A stretch of DNA of 64,000 bases, from contig NW_024881330.1 of assembly GCF_018691265.1 (NCBI RefSeq), forward strand, positions 19,674,886-19,738,885, read 5' to 3'. This document shows positions 1 to 11,831 of this stretch, piece after piece. Numbering within the stretch: position 1 is the stretch's first letter; the number at the start of each line of letters is the position of its first letter. The notes under the pieces are model-generated. The model ran no database searches, had not been told where the DNA came from, and saw only the letters and a list, made by a program, of their open reading frames with translations. The position numbers and the translations under genes are program-made. The DNA is from Tyto alba. Taxonomy: Eukaryota; Chordata; Aves; Strigiformes; Tytonidae.

Positions 1-1379
1 ATAATGATATTGAATCAAGTACTATGATATTATATGGTTAAAAAGCATTTTACTCTAGAATAAAAAGGGGATAAAGAATAGATGAAGAAGATTGTAATCA
101 TGAAAAAGGGAAAGGGAAAGAAAGTAAACAAATAAATGATAAAAAGCTAGACATTGGGGATGAAATCTTGAGCCTATTGAGATTAATTTTCAGAATTGTA
201 CTTTAAACACTGCTTTCATTAAGAAAACTGTTGTTATGCATATCTAGTTACTACCACTCCTAGACAGCGCTGTTACAAGTAGCGTAATTCAGTCTATTAA
301 ATCTTAAGATTTTGCTTTGACCTGAACCATTCTTTCAAATTATTTAATGCTTCCCATAGTCAAATCATTCCTTACTTTCTATTGAGAGTTTTATGCATCT
401 AGAAGGATGCATACCAATCTTGTTGAATGTCATCTTCAGCCTACCTAAACTATAGGTGGACAACTTCTCTTCTGCACTTCACTGACCTTGAAATCATAGC
501 AGAGCTTTCTGAGCATATGGGGAGAGATGATGAGACCTTCAGACACAACATTCACTTCCAGCCACAGAAATGCATGGAAAATGTTGCCTTTGTATCAAAC
601 AAAGAGGTTGGAGCAAGTCTCAACAGAGTACATTGACTGCTTGAAAAAATAATTTTAAACTTAAAGCAATCTTCAGTTTGCTCTGAATCTTCAGACATGT
701 TATGAATTTAGGAAGGACTCACTTCTCCTAAGTAACTGGCCCTAGAGTTTTGAGCATAAATATCAAACCCTCATCTAGAAAATACATGAAACAATCCTCT
801 GAAGAAACTTACTCAATGTAGTTTGCAACGGTTTAATGAAGTTTATGATTCCTTTGAACAGGTCATAGGGTACTTTTTCAACAGCTGTGGAATCAAGATT
901 GCACTGTCACACTCTTTTATAAAAAACTTAATTTGTTCTTGAGTCAGTGCCAGTTGCAACTATCAAACCCAGCATCTTCCCAGATTCTGAAGGTTGATCT
1001 GATTTGCAAAGAAACAAAATCAGCCAAAATCCCCTTCAGCAAGACTACACATTATTAGTATCTCACAAAAGTGAGCTGTTACTCATTTAAAGTGGATAGT
1101 TTGGCTCTCCATAATAAGATGTTTCCTCTGATTTCTTATATACTTAGAGTGTTATCAAATTAATTGACAATGTTGACATTTAACAGTATTATTATTGAGA
1201 TCTTTATTTTCACCCAGTGAAAAGAAGGGTAGGTGTTTGCACTTTGAACCTGCAGGTGCTTTCTGAAAAATCAGATAAGCACTGATGCCTTTATAATTAA
1301 GGGATGTGTTCCTTAAAACTAGAGAAGACAAGGTTAATTTTTTCCTCTATAAAACCTCATGTATTAGAAAGACATTATG
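1..1379. other. AT-rich intergenic DNA, nothing recognised
   Basis: Unique-looking sequence without long reading frames, tandem repeats or mobile elements that I can identify. Confidence 0.5.
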
Positions 1380-1593
1380 ATGCCTGGGGCTCCTTGTTAA
1401 TGCTCCACACTACCAACAGGGTATGCTCCTCTACCACCAGAAAGGTGTTGATGTGGTTGACAGCTTCCATCTCCTCTAATTTTAAATTGATTAAACTGCA
1501 GAAATCCTTTGCAATTTCCAGAAGTCACTCCTTCTTTTTGAAGTTCTGTTGGGCCTGCTTGAACCTCTCAGATTCTCCATCCTGGAATACAGC
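1380..1593 (-). pseudogene. Possible decayed coding fragment of unknown family
   Basis: A minus-strand frame of about 71 codons reads as a charged, helix-like protein (for example LEEMEAVNHINTFLVVEEH) broken by one TGA after the segment AQQNFKKKE. The composition, rich in E, K, Q and L, looks more protein-like than most chance frames nearby. Farther upstream on the same strand (about 1790-1850) a second frame contains STGDELVTAYEVMQQIY before a stop. I do not recognise the family. It could be a processed pseudogene or an old transposon remnant, and a frame this short could also be chance. Confidence 0.22.
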
Positions 1594-2078
1594 AGGGAAA
1601 TGTGTGCAGCTCCCCATTCTGTGCCCCTAGTGTAGCAGACCTAGTCTAGCAGAAACATGCAAGTGAGTCCCAGGATGTCCCATCCAAGCCTCCATCAGGA
1701 GTAAGGTCCACATGAGACTATGTCTTCTTTGGTAGCATAGCTTCGCTGAGAACCTCCTTGCTGGAAAGCAACCCTCACAGCCAGATGACACTTCAGTATA
1801 TCTGCTGCATGACTTCATATGCTGTAACAAGCTCATCACCTGTAGATGTCTGTAAATCACCACAGCTGGGAAAAGTTCAAGTACCTTGAGAGGAGGGGAT
1901 AGGCAAGAAAGACGAAATGAATTAATTTCATGCATAGTATGTAAGACTTAATATAGTTTTATTGCATCCTCAGGGCTTGCAGTACCTGAAGATGACTGTT
2001 TCAAATGAGTCATATGCTCTTTATACTAATCATCTTTCTTTTTCATTCTATTTAAAAGCAAAATACTTACTTAGTCAT

Positions 2079-3061
2079 GTTGGGTTTGGGTGTGGTGTGG
2101 TTTTGGTATTGGGGGAGAGGCTACAGGGTTGCTCCTGTGAGAAGCTTCTCAGAGCTCTTCTGGCTCCAAATTGGCCCACCTCTGGCCAAGAATAAGCCAA
2201 TTAGTGACAGTGGCTGTGCCTCTGTAATAACATATATAAGAAGGGGAACCTGAGAAGAAGAGGAGTGCTGAGGGAAATACCTATGCAAACACTGAGACCA
2301 ACTGAAGAAAGGAGGAGGTGCACCAGAGCAGAGACTCCCCTCAGCCCATAGTGAGAGGACAGGCTGTCCCCCTGCAGCCCATGGAAGTCCACAGTGGAGC
2401 AGATGCCCACCTGCAGCCTGTGGAGGACCCCACGCTGGAGCGGGTATCTGCACCTGAAGAAGGCCAGGACTCTGAGGGAAACCCATGCTGGGGCAGTCTG
2501 TTGCTGGGAGGAATGCAGACTGCAGGAGGGACCCATGCTGGAGCAGTTAGGGAAGAGCTTCAGCCTTGTGGGAAGGACTCATATCAGAGAAAGTTTGTGA
2601 AGGACTGTCTCCTGTGGGAGAGACCCCATGCTGGAGCAGAAGAGTGTGAAGAGTCCTCTCCCTGAGGAGGAAGGAGTGGCAGAGACAATGCGTGATGAAC
2701 TGACTTCAATCCCCATTCCCTGCTCCCCTGCGCTGCTGGAGTGGAGGAGGTACTGAAAATCAGGAGCAAAGCTGAGTCAGGGAAGAAGGGAAGGGTGGAG
2801 AAAAGTGTTTTCAAGATGTGGTAATGATTCTCACTGTCTACTCATTGGTAAATTAAGTGGTGGTGGTGGTGTTCAAATTAAATTGATGTTTTTTTTTTTT
2901 CCTTCCCCAGTTGAGAGTTTGTCTTTTGCCCAGTGACCATAATGGTTGACTTGTCTGGATCCTTGAGCCTTTTGTTATACTTCCCCCTCCCCATCCCTGA
3001 GGGGGAAGGAGTGAGCAAGCAGCTGATTGGTGTTCAGTTGACCTCTGGGCTCAAACTACTA
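2079..3061 (+). mobile_element. Solo LTR of an avian endogenous retrovirus (family A)
   Basis: The sequence from TGTTGGGTTTGGG to a 3' part with GAGCCTTTTGTTATA, a GAGGGGGAAGGAGTGAG-type segment and a GTTGACCTCTGGGCTCAA end follows the order of a widespread avian LTR. A TATATAA box lies at 2233-2239. About 0.4 kb of leader-like sequence with repeated CCCAYGCTGGRGC units follows (2429, 2482, 2532, 2625). No gag, pol or env reading frames lie next to it, so it appears to be a solo LTR formed by recombination. The right boundary is uncertain by a few bases and no clear target duplication was found. The copy is diverged. Family recognised from memory; no library name assigned. Confidence 0.75.
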
Positions 3062-4989
3062 CTTTGCTACAATTAGCAAAGCACTAACATTAATTTACAG
3101 GATTGATCAACTAACCCGTCTTTCACCACAAGAGCTTTCAGTGAGCACTGAAACTGCCACATAGAATCAGATCTGAAATAAAACACTTTTTTTTCCCCAA
3201 TGTAACTGTGAGGTGTAATTAGCATACAAAGTATAGTATGAAGCATACAGTATCTCCTTCCTCAGTATTGTCACAAAACATGGAAGTACTGCAAATACTG
3301 GATGGCTTTCCCCACTCATAATGTCTTTTCTTTGTTACTCACTGGGAGTTATTCTTTAGTAGTGAGTAATGCTTTTAGGTCCTGAGGCTAAAACCGCCTA
3401 CTACCAGGTCTATCACTCATTCCCTAGCCACATCCTTTTAGTTGTCTGGGAGAATTTACCACTGCACTGCACTTGAAGGTAAGTACAGCATCTGACATTG
3501 CAGATGTTAATAACAACTCTAAATTTTAATTTTATTTTACTGGTTTATATTTTTGAGATGCTAAAATGTGTAACTTGAAGAAAGTAATTTCTGAACTATC
3601 CAGGTGTTTTGCTCAGAGTGCATCTGCTATTTACCTGTTGTGAAAGAGCCTGCAACAGAAACAGCCTGTGTGTAATCAGGGATGCTCCTTGACCAGTCCT
3701 CATGCTTAACTATTAAAGAAGCAGTGGCAGTTGAAGGGAGGGAAGGGGAGCTGGATGTGGTGCGTGTTGTGATGGACTCTGATAACTTTAAGGCCTTGGG
3801 GAGCTAGGTCCTGAGACTCTTGGTTCTTCAGAGTCAGTCTGCAAGTTCTGAACCATGTTCTTGGTATAAAATTCAAATTAAAAATATTTATTGTCAAGCT
3901 TTATCTTCTGATTTCCCATGGCATTGTTAAGGGAGATGTGCTGTAGTAAAATCTTGTTTTTTCCCTTGCTCCAACCCTTTGCATGTCTGAAAGTACTCAT
4001 CCTGAAAGGCAAATGCTATTTTACACAAACTTTTCACTGCTTTCTTTCATTTATGCCACCAGCTGGATCAACTGTAGATACATTTGCTCTGTGCATAAGA
4101 AATTAATACTGTATCTTTCAACCAAGTTCTGAAACTCAGAAAATCTCAAAAAAGTTTTTGATCTATTTCTGTTCATTGATGGAAATGATGGTAACAGATG
4201 TAGAAACAGAAGGTGGTTTTGCCCTGCCCTTCCATTCCTGATCAGTAAAATATGCTTCTAATTTTCAATTAATTTCAATTAATTTTCAGTTGATTTCCTC
4301 AAATGAGAGACTATGAAAAGTGACATTCTGAAAATTGCAGCAATGATGGATTAGATTGGTACAGCTCCTAGTCATGCTGGCAGGGAATGATTCAAGTGAC
4401 ATTTCCTCTTCATGTCACAAAAATCAGGTTTTAAATCCCTTAGTCATTCTGTAAAAGATGATACAGTAACACACCACTTCAAACTTTACAGTGGTTTACA
4501 ATTTACAGACAAAATTTCCCACTCTCCCCTCTAATGCTTGTTTCTCTTTTACAGAATACGTGGGGAAATAAGCATCAGGGGTAGCTGTACTGATGATCAG
4601 CACTTCTATTACTCTTTTCCCAACAGCGCTTTACAAACTTCAAGTACTCAGACCTCATAAAGACACAGTCCTGGTTAATGCAAAACACCTGTCGAATAGC
4701 CATATGTTTTGCAATTCATAACTTAGCCACACTATTGGGGAAACAACAAATAAACAACTCAAGAAAATAAGTGAAATAAAACCCAGGACGTAAATACTCC
4801 ACATAACCTCTTTAGGCATTGGAAACCTTCCTGGAAATGAATATGCAAACTGGGAGAAATTTTCTGTTGGACATCTAAAGGCACAAAGAAGACTGAAAAA
4901 TTTAACTGCGAGAAGAATTAGAGTGATAATACAACTGCCTTATCTGATGTCAGGAAAATCCTCTGAGAAGTTGATTTCTTCAGTGTCTT
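3062..4989. other. Intergenic DNA, mostly unrecognised
   Basis: AT-rich sequence with no supported gene. A phased AATT-rich patch (about 4258-4292) and a short segment at 4622-4665 containing GCGCTTTACAAACTT resemble low-complexity DNA and the tail of an old L2/MIR-type element respectively; neither is secure. Confidence 0.4.
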
Positions 4990-5200
4990 CGCACAGACAG
5001 GGCTCCCCCAGCTTCTCCTTCGCAGGGAGCCAGGCGATGCCTCGGAGGCAGACCCTGCGGGGCAGCCTGGGGCCGAGGGACGTGGGCAGCCCTCCTTGTG
5101 CTGACAGCTCTGGCCTGGGGTTGAGGGTGGATGCAGCAACCTGCCCACGTGTCTGGTTAAAAACGTGTTGTGTGCCTTTGTCACGGGCACAGCCTCAGCC
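4990..5200. other. Isolated GC- and CpG-richer patch
   Basis: About 200 bp stands out from AT-rich surroundings, with scattered CpGs and open frames on both strands. No domain, splice-framed exon or repeat was recognised. It may be an old LTR or exon remnant or simply a local base-composition peak. Confidence 0.35.
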
Positions 5201-8200
5201 TCCTTCTGCCTGTGCTGTGGCTATAAGTGCAGTCAAATCCAGGAGCTGCTCAGAGACTACAATAACCAGAATATAAAACAGCAGAGGGATAAGTGGCACT
5301 CACGGAAATAAATGTACAGAGACATTTTCTGCATGGAGGTTCACATAAAGACTCACTGATTTTTGCAGCTGTAGTGATAGAGAACACACACCGTGGGATA
5401 ACGCCCCTGCAATGTCCTTACTGCTGCCAAAACCAAGAAGGTAATATCTTTTATGAAAATGAGGTGTACCATTTGTCAGAGATGTCTACCTGCCAAGTGT
5501 AAGCCTTGTACAAAGGCAGCCTCTTAAAACAGCAGCTTCACAAAGGGGCAATATTCTGGAGAACAGAAGGGACACTTGGCTTGTGGGGGGCTTGTACTAG
5601 TTTTTATGTGCTCTGAGTTTCACTATTTTATCTTTGTGAACTAAGGAAACCAACCAAAGTCAGAAATCAAGCTCCAACTCCCTCCCAGTCTCAGACCATC
5701 AAATGGGATTTGCAGCTTGAACAACACAGTTAGGGGATAATAAATGGTCTAGAGCAAAAGGGAAAGGATGCTTTAGATAGCATCCTTTGGGGAAAAATAA
5801 AATAAAAATAAAAAATCCTTCTGACAACAGACTAAAGAAAAAAGCATCTTCACTCAGAAGTCTGGAGATTGAATTCTTGCTGCAGAGCTCAGAGTTTAAC
5901 AGTTGCTCATTTCTTTTATTGATGTCAGTGTCCACTGTTAATAAACACAGTTTTTAATGGTGAGCCTTACAAAATATACATTCTAAATTTGCATTTAGCT
6001 GCCTCACTGATGACAGATCTCCTACATATCCAGTCCATTCCCTTGGGTTTACTGAGGGATATCACTTCAAAGGGTATCTTTTGAGTACCAAAATAGAAGG
6101 AATTAAAAGACCTTTTTTCCCATTAGAGATATTTTTTGTTACAGTCTTTTATTTCCCACTGTGTATCTAATACATTCATGTAGACTTTCTGCTTCTGGCA
6201 CAGTCTTAGAGACTAGATTTCTGAAATACTGACAGATGTCCACCTTTTTTGCTAAAACCATAATCAGAAAAATCTGACTTCTGACAGATCTCGTTAAATG
6301 GGAAGAGCATGATAGTTGTCCCCAGAATGAGATTAGTGTTTAGGACTAAGATCCTATCAGTCTTGAAAAGTCTGTGACGTCTTATTACTGGAGTAAGAAC
6401 AGAAAATAACCCCCCTGTTCCAGATTTAGTCTTACATTTTAACAAAAGACAAAGTTTATCTATCATTTGCTATAGGCGTCTGAAGAATGATGCTAACATT
6501 TCTGGTATCATCTCAACTCCTCTTTTATCCAGGTATGCTGCAGCATACTCATGGCAACTGGGATGGGGGAGTGGGAGGAAGGGGGACACGTTCTCTGCAA
6601 AGGCACTCTCTCTGGTAATGTTACCCCCGTGCAGTGAGGGGTCTCAGGCAGAGGTCACGGTCTCAAGAGCTGATGTGCGTGGTCAGGGTGGAGTGGTGCT
6701 GATTTCCTTGGCAGAAAACAAGACACCAGTGGTAGGCTTTTTGTGCCAGAAGCAGCGACTAGAGTTATGAGCTTGACCTACGTGGTGCAAAGGGAAGGGG
6801 AGTCATCTCACTGAAATGAGATTGTTTATATATACTTATTTAAAAATAATGTTCTAATTCATTAGCCAATGTTGCTCTGCAAAGCTTTTAAGCACATAGA
6901 GGTCACTAAGCATATGCTTCTGTTTGATGAATTTGGTGGTAGGAAGAATTTTGATAGCACTTCAGCATAAATATGGAATCTTTGAGTAAGGCACTTACAA
7001 AGTTATAATTAGTTACTGTCACAATTAGATGGCATTTACCCCTTCTATAGTGTTTTTTTAACCATCTTCAGTTAGTCTTCCTTGTATTGTACTGCTCGTT
7101 TCTCTTGTCCTTTTATTAGCTTCTGGTGAAAAGCACAATCTGCAAACACTATAAAACATTATGAAAAATATAATTCAATATTATAGTAAAGTTAATTTTC
7201 TTTTTCTCATTTGTAATAGCAGGATGATAATGCTTAAGAAGAAGTAAGTTCTTTTATTACTCCATCTACAATCATTCAAGAAAGCAGACGAACTTTCTAG
7301 TACACATCCAATTTCAGATCTGGATGCAAAGGACCAAGCTGCAAGTTTAACTTCATTATGGAGCTTAGGTAGAAAGGTGAATTACTACCGCTGGACATAA
7401 ATAAAAGATAGTAAAGTCATTTAGTTCCCATGAAGTAGAGCAGCTGTGCCTGTGCTAACACTCAAACTAGAACACCATCTGCTTGCTAGCTTCAGACCCA
7501 ACAGGCACCGCACGGTCTGTGTCTGTACCGTATAAATTCACTTACCCTTGCAAAGAGGACGACAACACCCAAAATGCTTATTGGGAATATTACCAGGCCA
7601 GGCTAACTCCTGCCCTTTCACTGTGAGTGTTACTTGCCATGGAGCTAGGTGTGCTTCAGAGACTGTACAACAGCTTAACCGTGTTGATGGCAGCAGAACA
7701 GTGCCTGTGCCAGGCTGCCGCTTAATTCACTACTATTCACCGCATGCAATTATCACCTGCAGAACAGTTTTCCTTAACATCAAAATATTTAATTTAAGAA
7801 GTCAAAATAAGAAGTAGCCTATTGAATGTCAGCCTGACACTCCAGAGTGTCATATCACTGGGGAAATTAAACTAGAGTTTGTAATTTAGAAAAATTCAGT
7901 CTTACTATCTGAGCTCACTCTGTGCTCCCTTATGTTTTTTAGTACATCAGACACAGCAGTGTCTTTCAAGCATCTTGTATCCTATTTTAGTGTAACGGCA
8001 ACAGCTTCTGAAGTTTCTTTGATGTGCACCTTGTTACTAGACATGACCTCTAAAAAATTACACTAACCTGTTCTCACTGCAGTAGAGACATCACCATCTG
8101 CCTCTTCCACATGTGCATTGTATCCTCTCACAGTGTTGCTCAGTTTTAATTGTTGCTCTGCATAAACAGGGTAGGCTCAAGTATGTAATTTAAAAATTTC

Positions 8201-9399
8201 ATGTTTACATTATAGAGTCAATTTTTGAAGAGACTTCTGCACAACAGAGCCATCTTTTCCCATTTAATTTCTAAACATGTATCTTGTGTGCTGAATAACT
8301 CAGTGACCTTTGTAATTTCTGCTCATTGTCCTCCTGAATGACAATGTCTGCTTGAACACACTACAGCCTGCCTTTCAAGAAACCATAAAACTTTTCATAA
8401 TTTCCTTCCAAATGTGCTTTTCTATATTTCAAATATAAATCAGTAGCATATGAAACTGATCCCCAAATTGCTGCCCGTAGTTCCTGCAGACACTGGGAGC
8501 TGTCTCATGTTATTATTTATTTTCTTTCATATAGTTATTGTCCAGAACTTGAAAGAAAAAACTGTTTGCAGAAAAAAGAGGTTTGTTTCCTTGTTAGAGG
8601 AACTCTTTTTGCTGTGGAGAGGGCAGGAGACCTACATCATTATGTTCTGAAATTGATACAAAGTCAGGATATGCTCATCACAGATGAGATCTCTCACTTC
8701 ACAAATAATCCTTGCTGGATGGATGCTACTTATTTTAGACCTTGCCTGTTTTCTGTACCTTTTTTTATTGGAAGCTATGAGTCAGGTGAAGCTTTTGGGT
8801 GAAAATCTATTACTATAATCTTTTATTCATGTTTCCCTATTTGGATATATCCAAGCTATAGGATATAAATCATAGTTAACAATGAGAAGAAGCATTCATC
8901 TACCCAACACTCAATAGAAATTTATAATATGAGATTTTTATTACTTTCCATGGTTTCTTGCATTCCATCTGTTTGTCCCATGCTTTGGCCCTAGCAGTCC
9001 AAGAGTTTTCTCCTCTGCCCATTTATATCCAGAACATGTGCAGAGCAGAAATATCTCACTGATGGAATACCATGCACTCAGCGTACAGATTTGTCAGCAC
9101 AGATGCAGCTTTGATTTCCTTTAATTTTTCCCTGCTGAAATCAAGTGCTGAAAGAGGCTCCAAAATGCCAGCAGAAGCCCCTGAGTTCTCTGATCAGGGT
9201 AAGACTGACTTGTGCACAAAAGAGAGAAGCTCCATCAGGCAGGTTTATTCTGAGTGGGTCAGTGCTGCCCAAGTGCATTTCTGTAGAGTGTTCACTTTTG
9301 TATTACATCACAGTTTCGCTTTTGGAAACATCATCAAATGGTGAGTGTAAGCACATGTCCTTCGGGAGGGAAACTCAGCGAGGTGTAGGCTAAGACTTG
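5201..9399. other. Intergenic DNA, nothing recognised
   Basis: No gene, RNA gene or mobile element that I can support. It contains A-rich runs (about 5795-5818) and a minor GC-richer stretch near 6540-6720. Short open frames here lack any recognisable motif. Confidence 0.45.
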
Positions 9400-9560
9400 G
9401 GGCCACGTGTGGCTGAAGGATGCTGAGGCCCTCGGTACCCCACCTGGGGCCCGTGCCCTGCTCCACACCGCTGAGCGTTCCCTCCCTGTCAGCAGCCCCG
9501 CACCCGTGGCTGAGGCCAGGTCGTGCTTGCATGTCTGTGCTGTCACCAGGTGATGACCAC
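9400..9560. other. GC-rich patch without recognised content
   Basis: A short region of high C content with several CpGs; three overlapping short open frames on both strands are explained by the GC content. Nothing recognised. Confidence 0.35.
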
Positions 9561-10037
9561 GATGGACAAGTCAGTTTGAAGCGTCAACAAGTATTGGTGG
9601 CTTGTCTGGATCGAAGCTCACTGGGGAATTGCCTCCAAAGCTCCATGTATTTAATCATCCTATTAATTTTACATTATCTGATGTAAAATTTTGAAAAAAC
9701 AAAAAAACCCTGAACTTCCAAAAGGGTTTATTTTTAGAGTGTTTTGGTCTCCTTCTGGTTGAGTACAACAGAAATTAGCTACTGATTGGGATGCTTATGG
9801 CAATTTCAGATTTAATCCCATTTTACTATGAACCACTAACTTTGCTGGATGCCTACCTAGAAATTGTCTTCCTCTAATGAAGAAGGATTCCACATGATTT
9901 CATATGAGGTCAATCAAAACAGTTTAAATTTTGGATGTAGGTGGTTCATAAAATACATTTGTAAGCAAGTTTCAAATTAGAAAGTTGTCTTTCTTATCTT
10001 TATTGCACATCATAACAGAATTTGCCCAAGCTATTCC

Positions 10038-10089
10038 TTTATGACTTTAACCAATGACTTTATGACTTTAACCAATGACTTTATGACTT
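10038..10089 (+). repeat. Tandem repeat, about 2.5 copies of a 21-bp unit
   Basis: The unit TTTATGACTTTAACCAATGAC occurs perfectly at 10038-10058 and again at 10059-10079, then as a partial copy to about 10089. The perfect identity suggests a recent local duplication. Confidence 0.9.
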
Positions 10090-10599
10090 ACAACTACTCA
10101 TTCTCTGTTCATTCTGGTGTCTGTCTTCCTGTTAAGTTATTAAATCCTTGTTAACAGCTATGATTGCTAGATAAGCATGCCATAAACTAAGAGATTTTTG
10201 ATGATCTGTTTCCTCTTATATTTCTAGCAGAAGTGAGACTGTCTGTATCTTCTGTTTCTTCACTTTCTTTATATCTAAATGTCTTTGTGATATTTTGACA
10301 GTTCATTGCTAAAAAAAAATAAAATAAAATTAATTTCTTTTATACTGATTACTTTCATGTGAGTTGATTTTGTCACTAAATAACTAATGGTATGTCTGAG
10401 AATCAAATGTACTCTTTCTCTTTCCCTCTGGTCTTCTGACAGTCTTGAGAAGGATTTGTTCTCCATTTCCCTATCCAAAAACATCTGAAAATCCTTGGAT
10501 TTAACCATGATGGTTGCATGTCCACAGACATCCAGTAATAACATAGTAGACATTTCAAAGGAAGATATGGTTTCATATTAAGCTGTATGTGTGTAATAA

Positions 10600-10680
10600 A
10601 TACATACAATAAATATATACACATATAAATATATATGTGTATACATATATGCACATATAAATATATATGTGTATATATGT
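10600..10680. repeat. AT-rich dyad repeat, two 32-bp-spaced copies
   Basis: A 24-bp element beginning CACATATAAATATATATG starts at 10620 and recurs identically at 10652. Each copy is nearly its own reverse complement, so the block could form cruciforms or hairpins. Confidence 0.8.
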
Positions 10681-11800
10681 ATGAATACAATCAAGAATAA
10701 CAATCCAAATTACCTCTTTTTTCATTTCTTTAATGTTAAAAAAAAATATATATTTGTATTTAAATGTTTGAATTTCAAGGTTTTCATTCCTGAAATTACA
10801 CCAATGCAAGAGTTGCCATATTTGGTCAGAGTTGTTTTGCTGGTTCAGTGTCCTATCTCCAGAAATGGCCATCACTGACTGTACCAAAGGAATTTTTCTT
10901 TTTAAATAGAAACACATATTTAAAATTTCTTTTAGATTTAAAATTATATTATAATTTAAAGATAATTTAATTAATTTAAAAATCTAACTAATTAAATTTA
11001 AACTCCTTTTATATTTAAGTTCCCTCTAATTTCATGGTTGCATGCACATTCAGTTTAGTATAAGATTCTGATGTAATGGTATACAGTAAATGTGAAAGGA
11101 ATTAATACTTTTTAATAAACCTTATTGTAGTAAAAGAATGAAGTACTAATTACACTTAGCTTTCTATCAAATTGTTATCTAGCACAAGTTTTTTCAGAAT
11201 AAGTCAGAATAAAAGGATAATTTTTCTCTCTGGCACAGAAAGTATTTCAGAAAGTCTCTTCATTTGAAATGTGAGTACAGTTGCTTCCACCAGATTTCAT
11301 TATTTCTTATTGTTCATTTTTTGGCGTATGGTTGCACCCAACCTTGAGGCCCTGGCATATATGCAGAGTCTAGACTGGGTCAAGCTCTTGTCCTTTATGT
11401 GAGAAGTTCCTGAAGTTCCCAATTGAGGAGCATGGTTGACTCACGATCTCTGGTAAGTGTCTGACCAGCATGCATTTCCCTGGGAAGCATGTAAGAATAG
11501 AGAATGCGGTTTTACTTGAAATCACAGAACAAGCTTACAGAATTCACAGAGACCAGTTCTGTTACAAAGTAGAGAAACAACTGCAGTAGCACTGGAAATC
11601 AAGATTTCATACAGGAGCTTATAACTGGAATATACTGAAAGCCTAAGCATACTTTTCTGCAAATATTCCTGATGCAACGATTACTCAGAAAGGATGTGGA
11701 TGGCAGCTGCTAGCCCAGAAGGAACATTTTTTTTCATTTCTGTTTCGTGTGGTTTGCAACAGCTGTTGAATTATTATCAGTCATCAAAAAAAAAAAAACC

Positions 11801-11831
<31 letters not shown>

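Noticed and set aside
2121..2665. Overlapping frames of 68-121 codons on both strands
   Set aside because: They fall within the LTR leader and its repeated units. LTRs do not encode these as proteins, and no retroviral motif is present.
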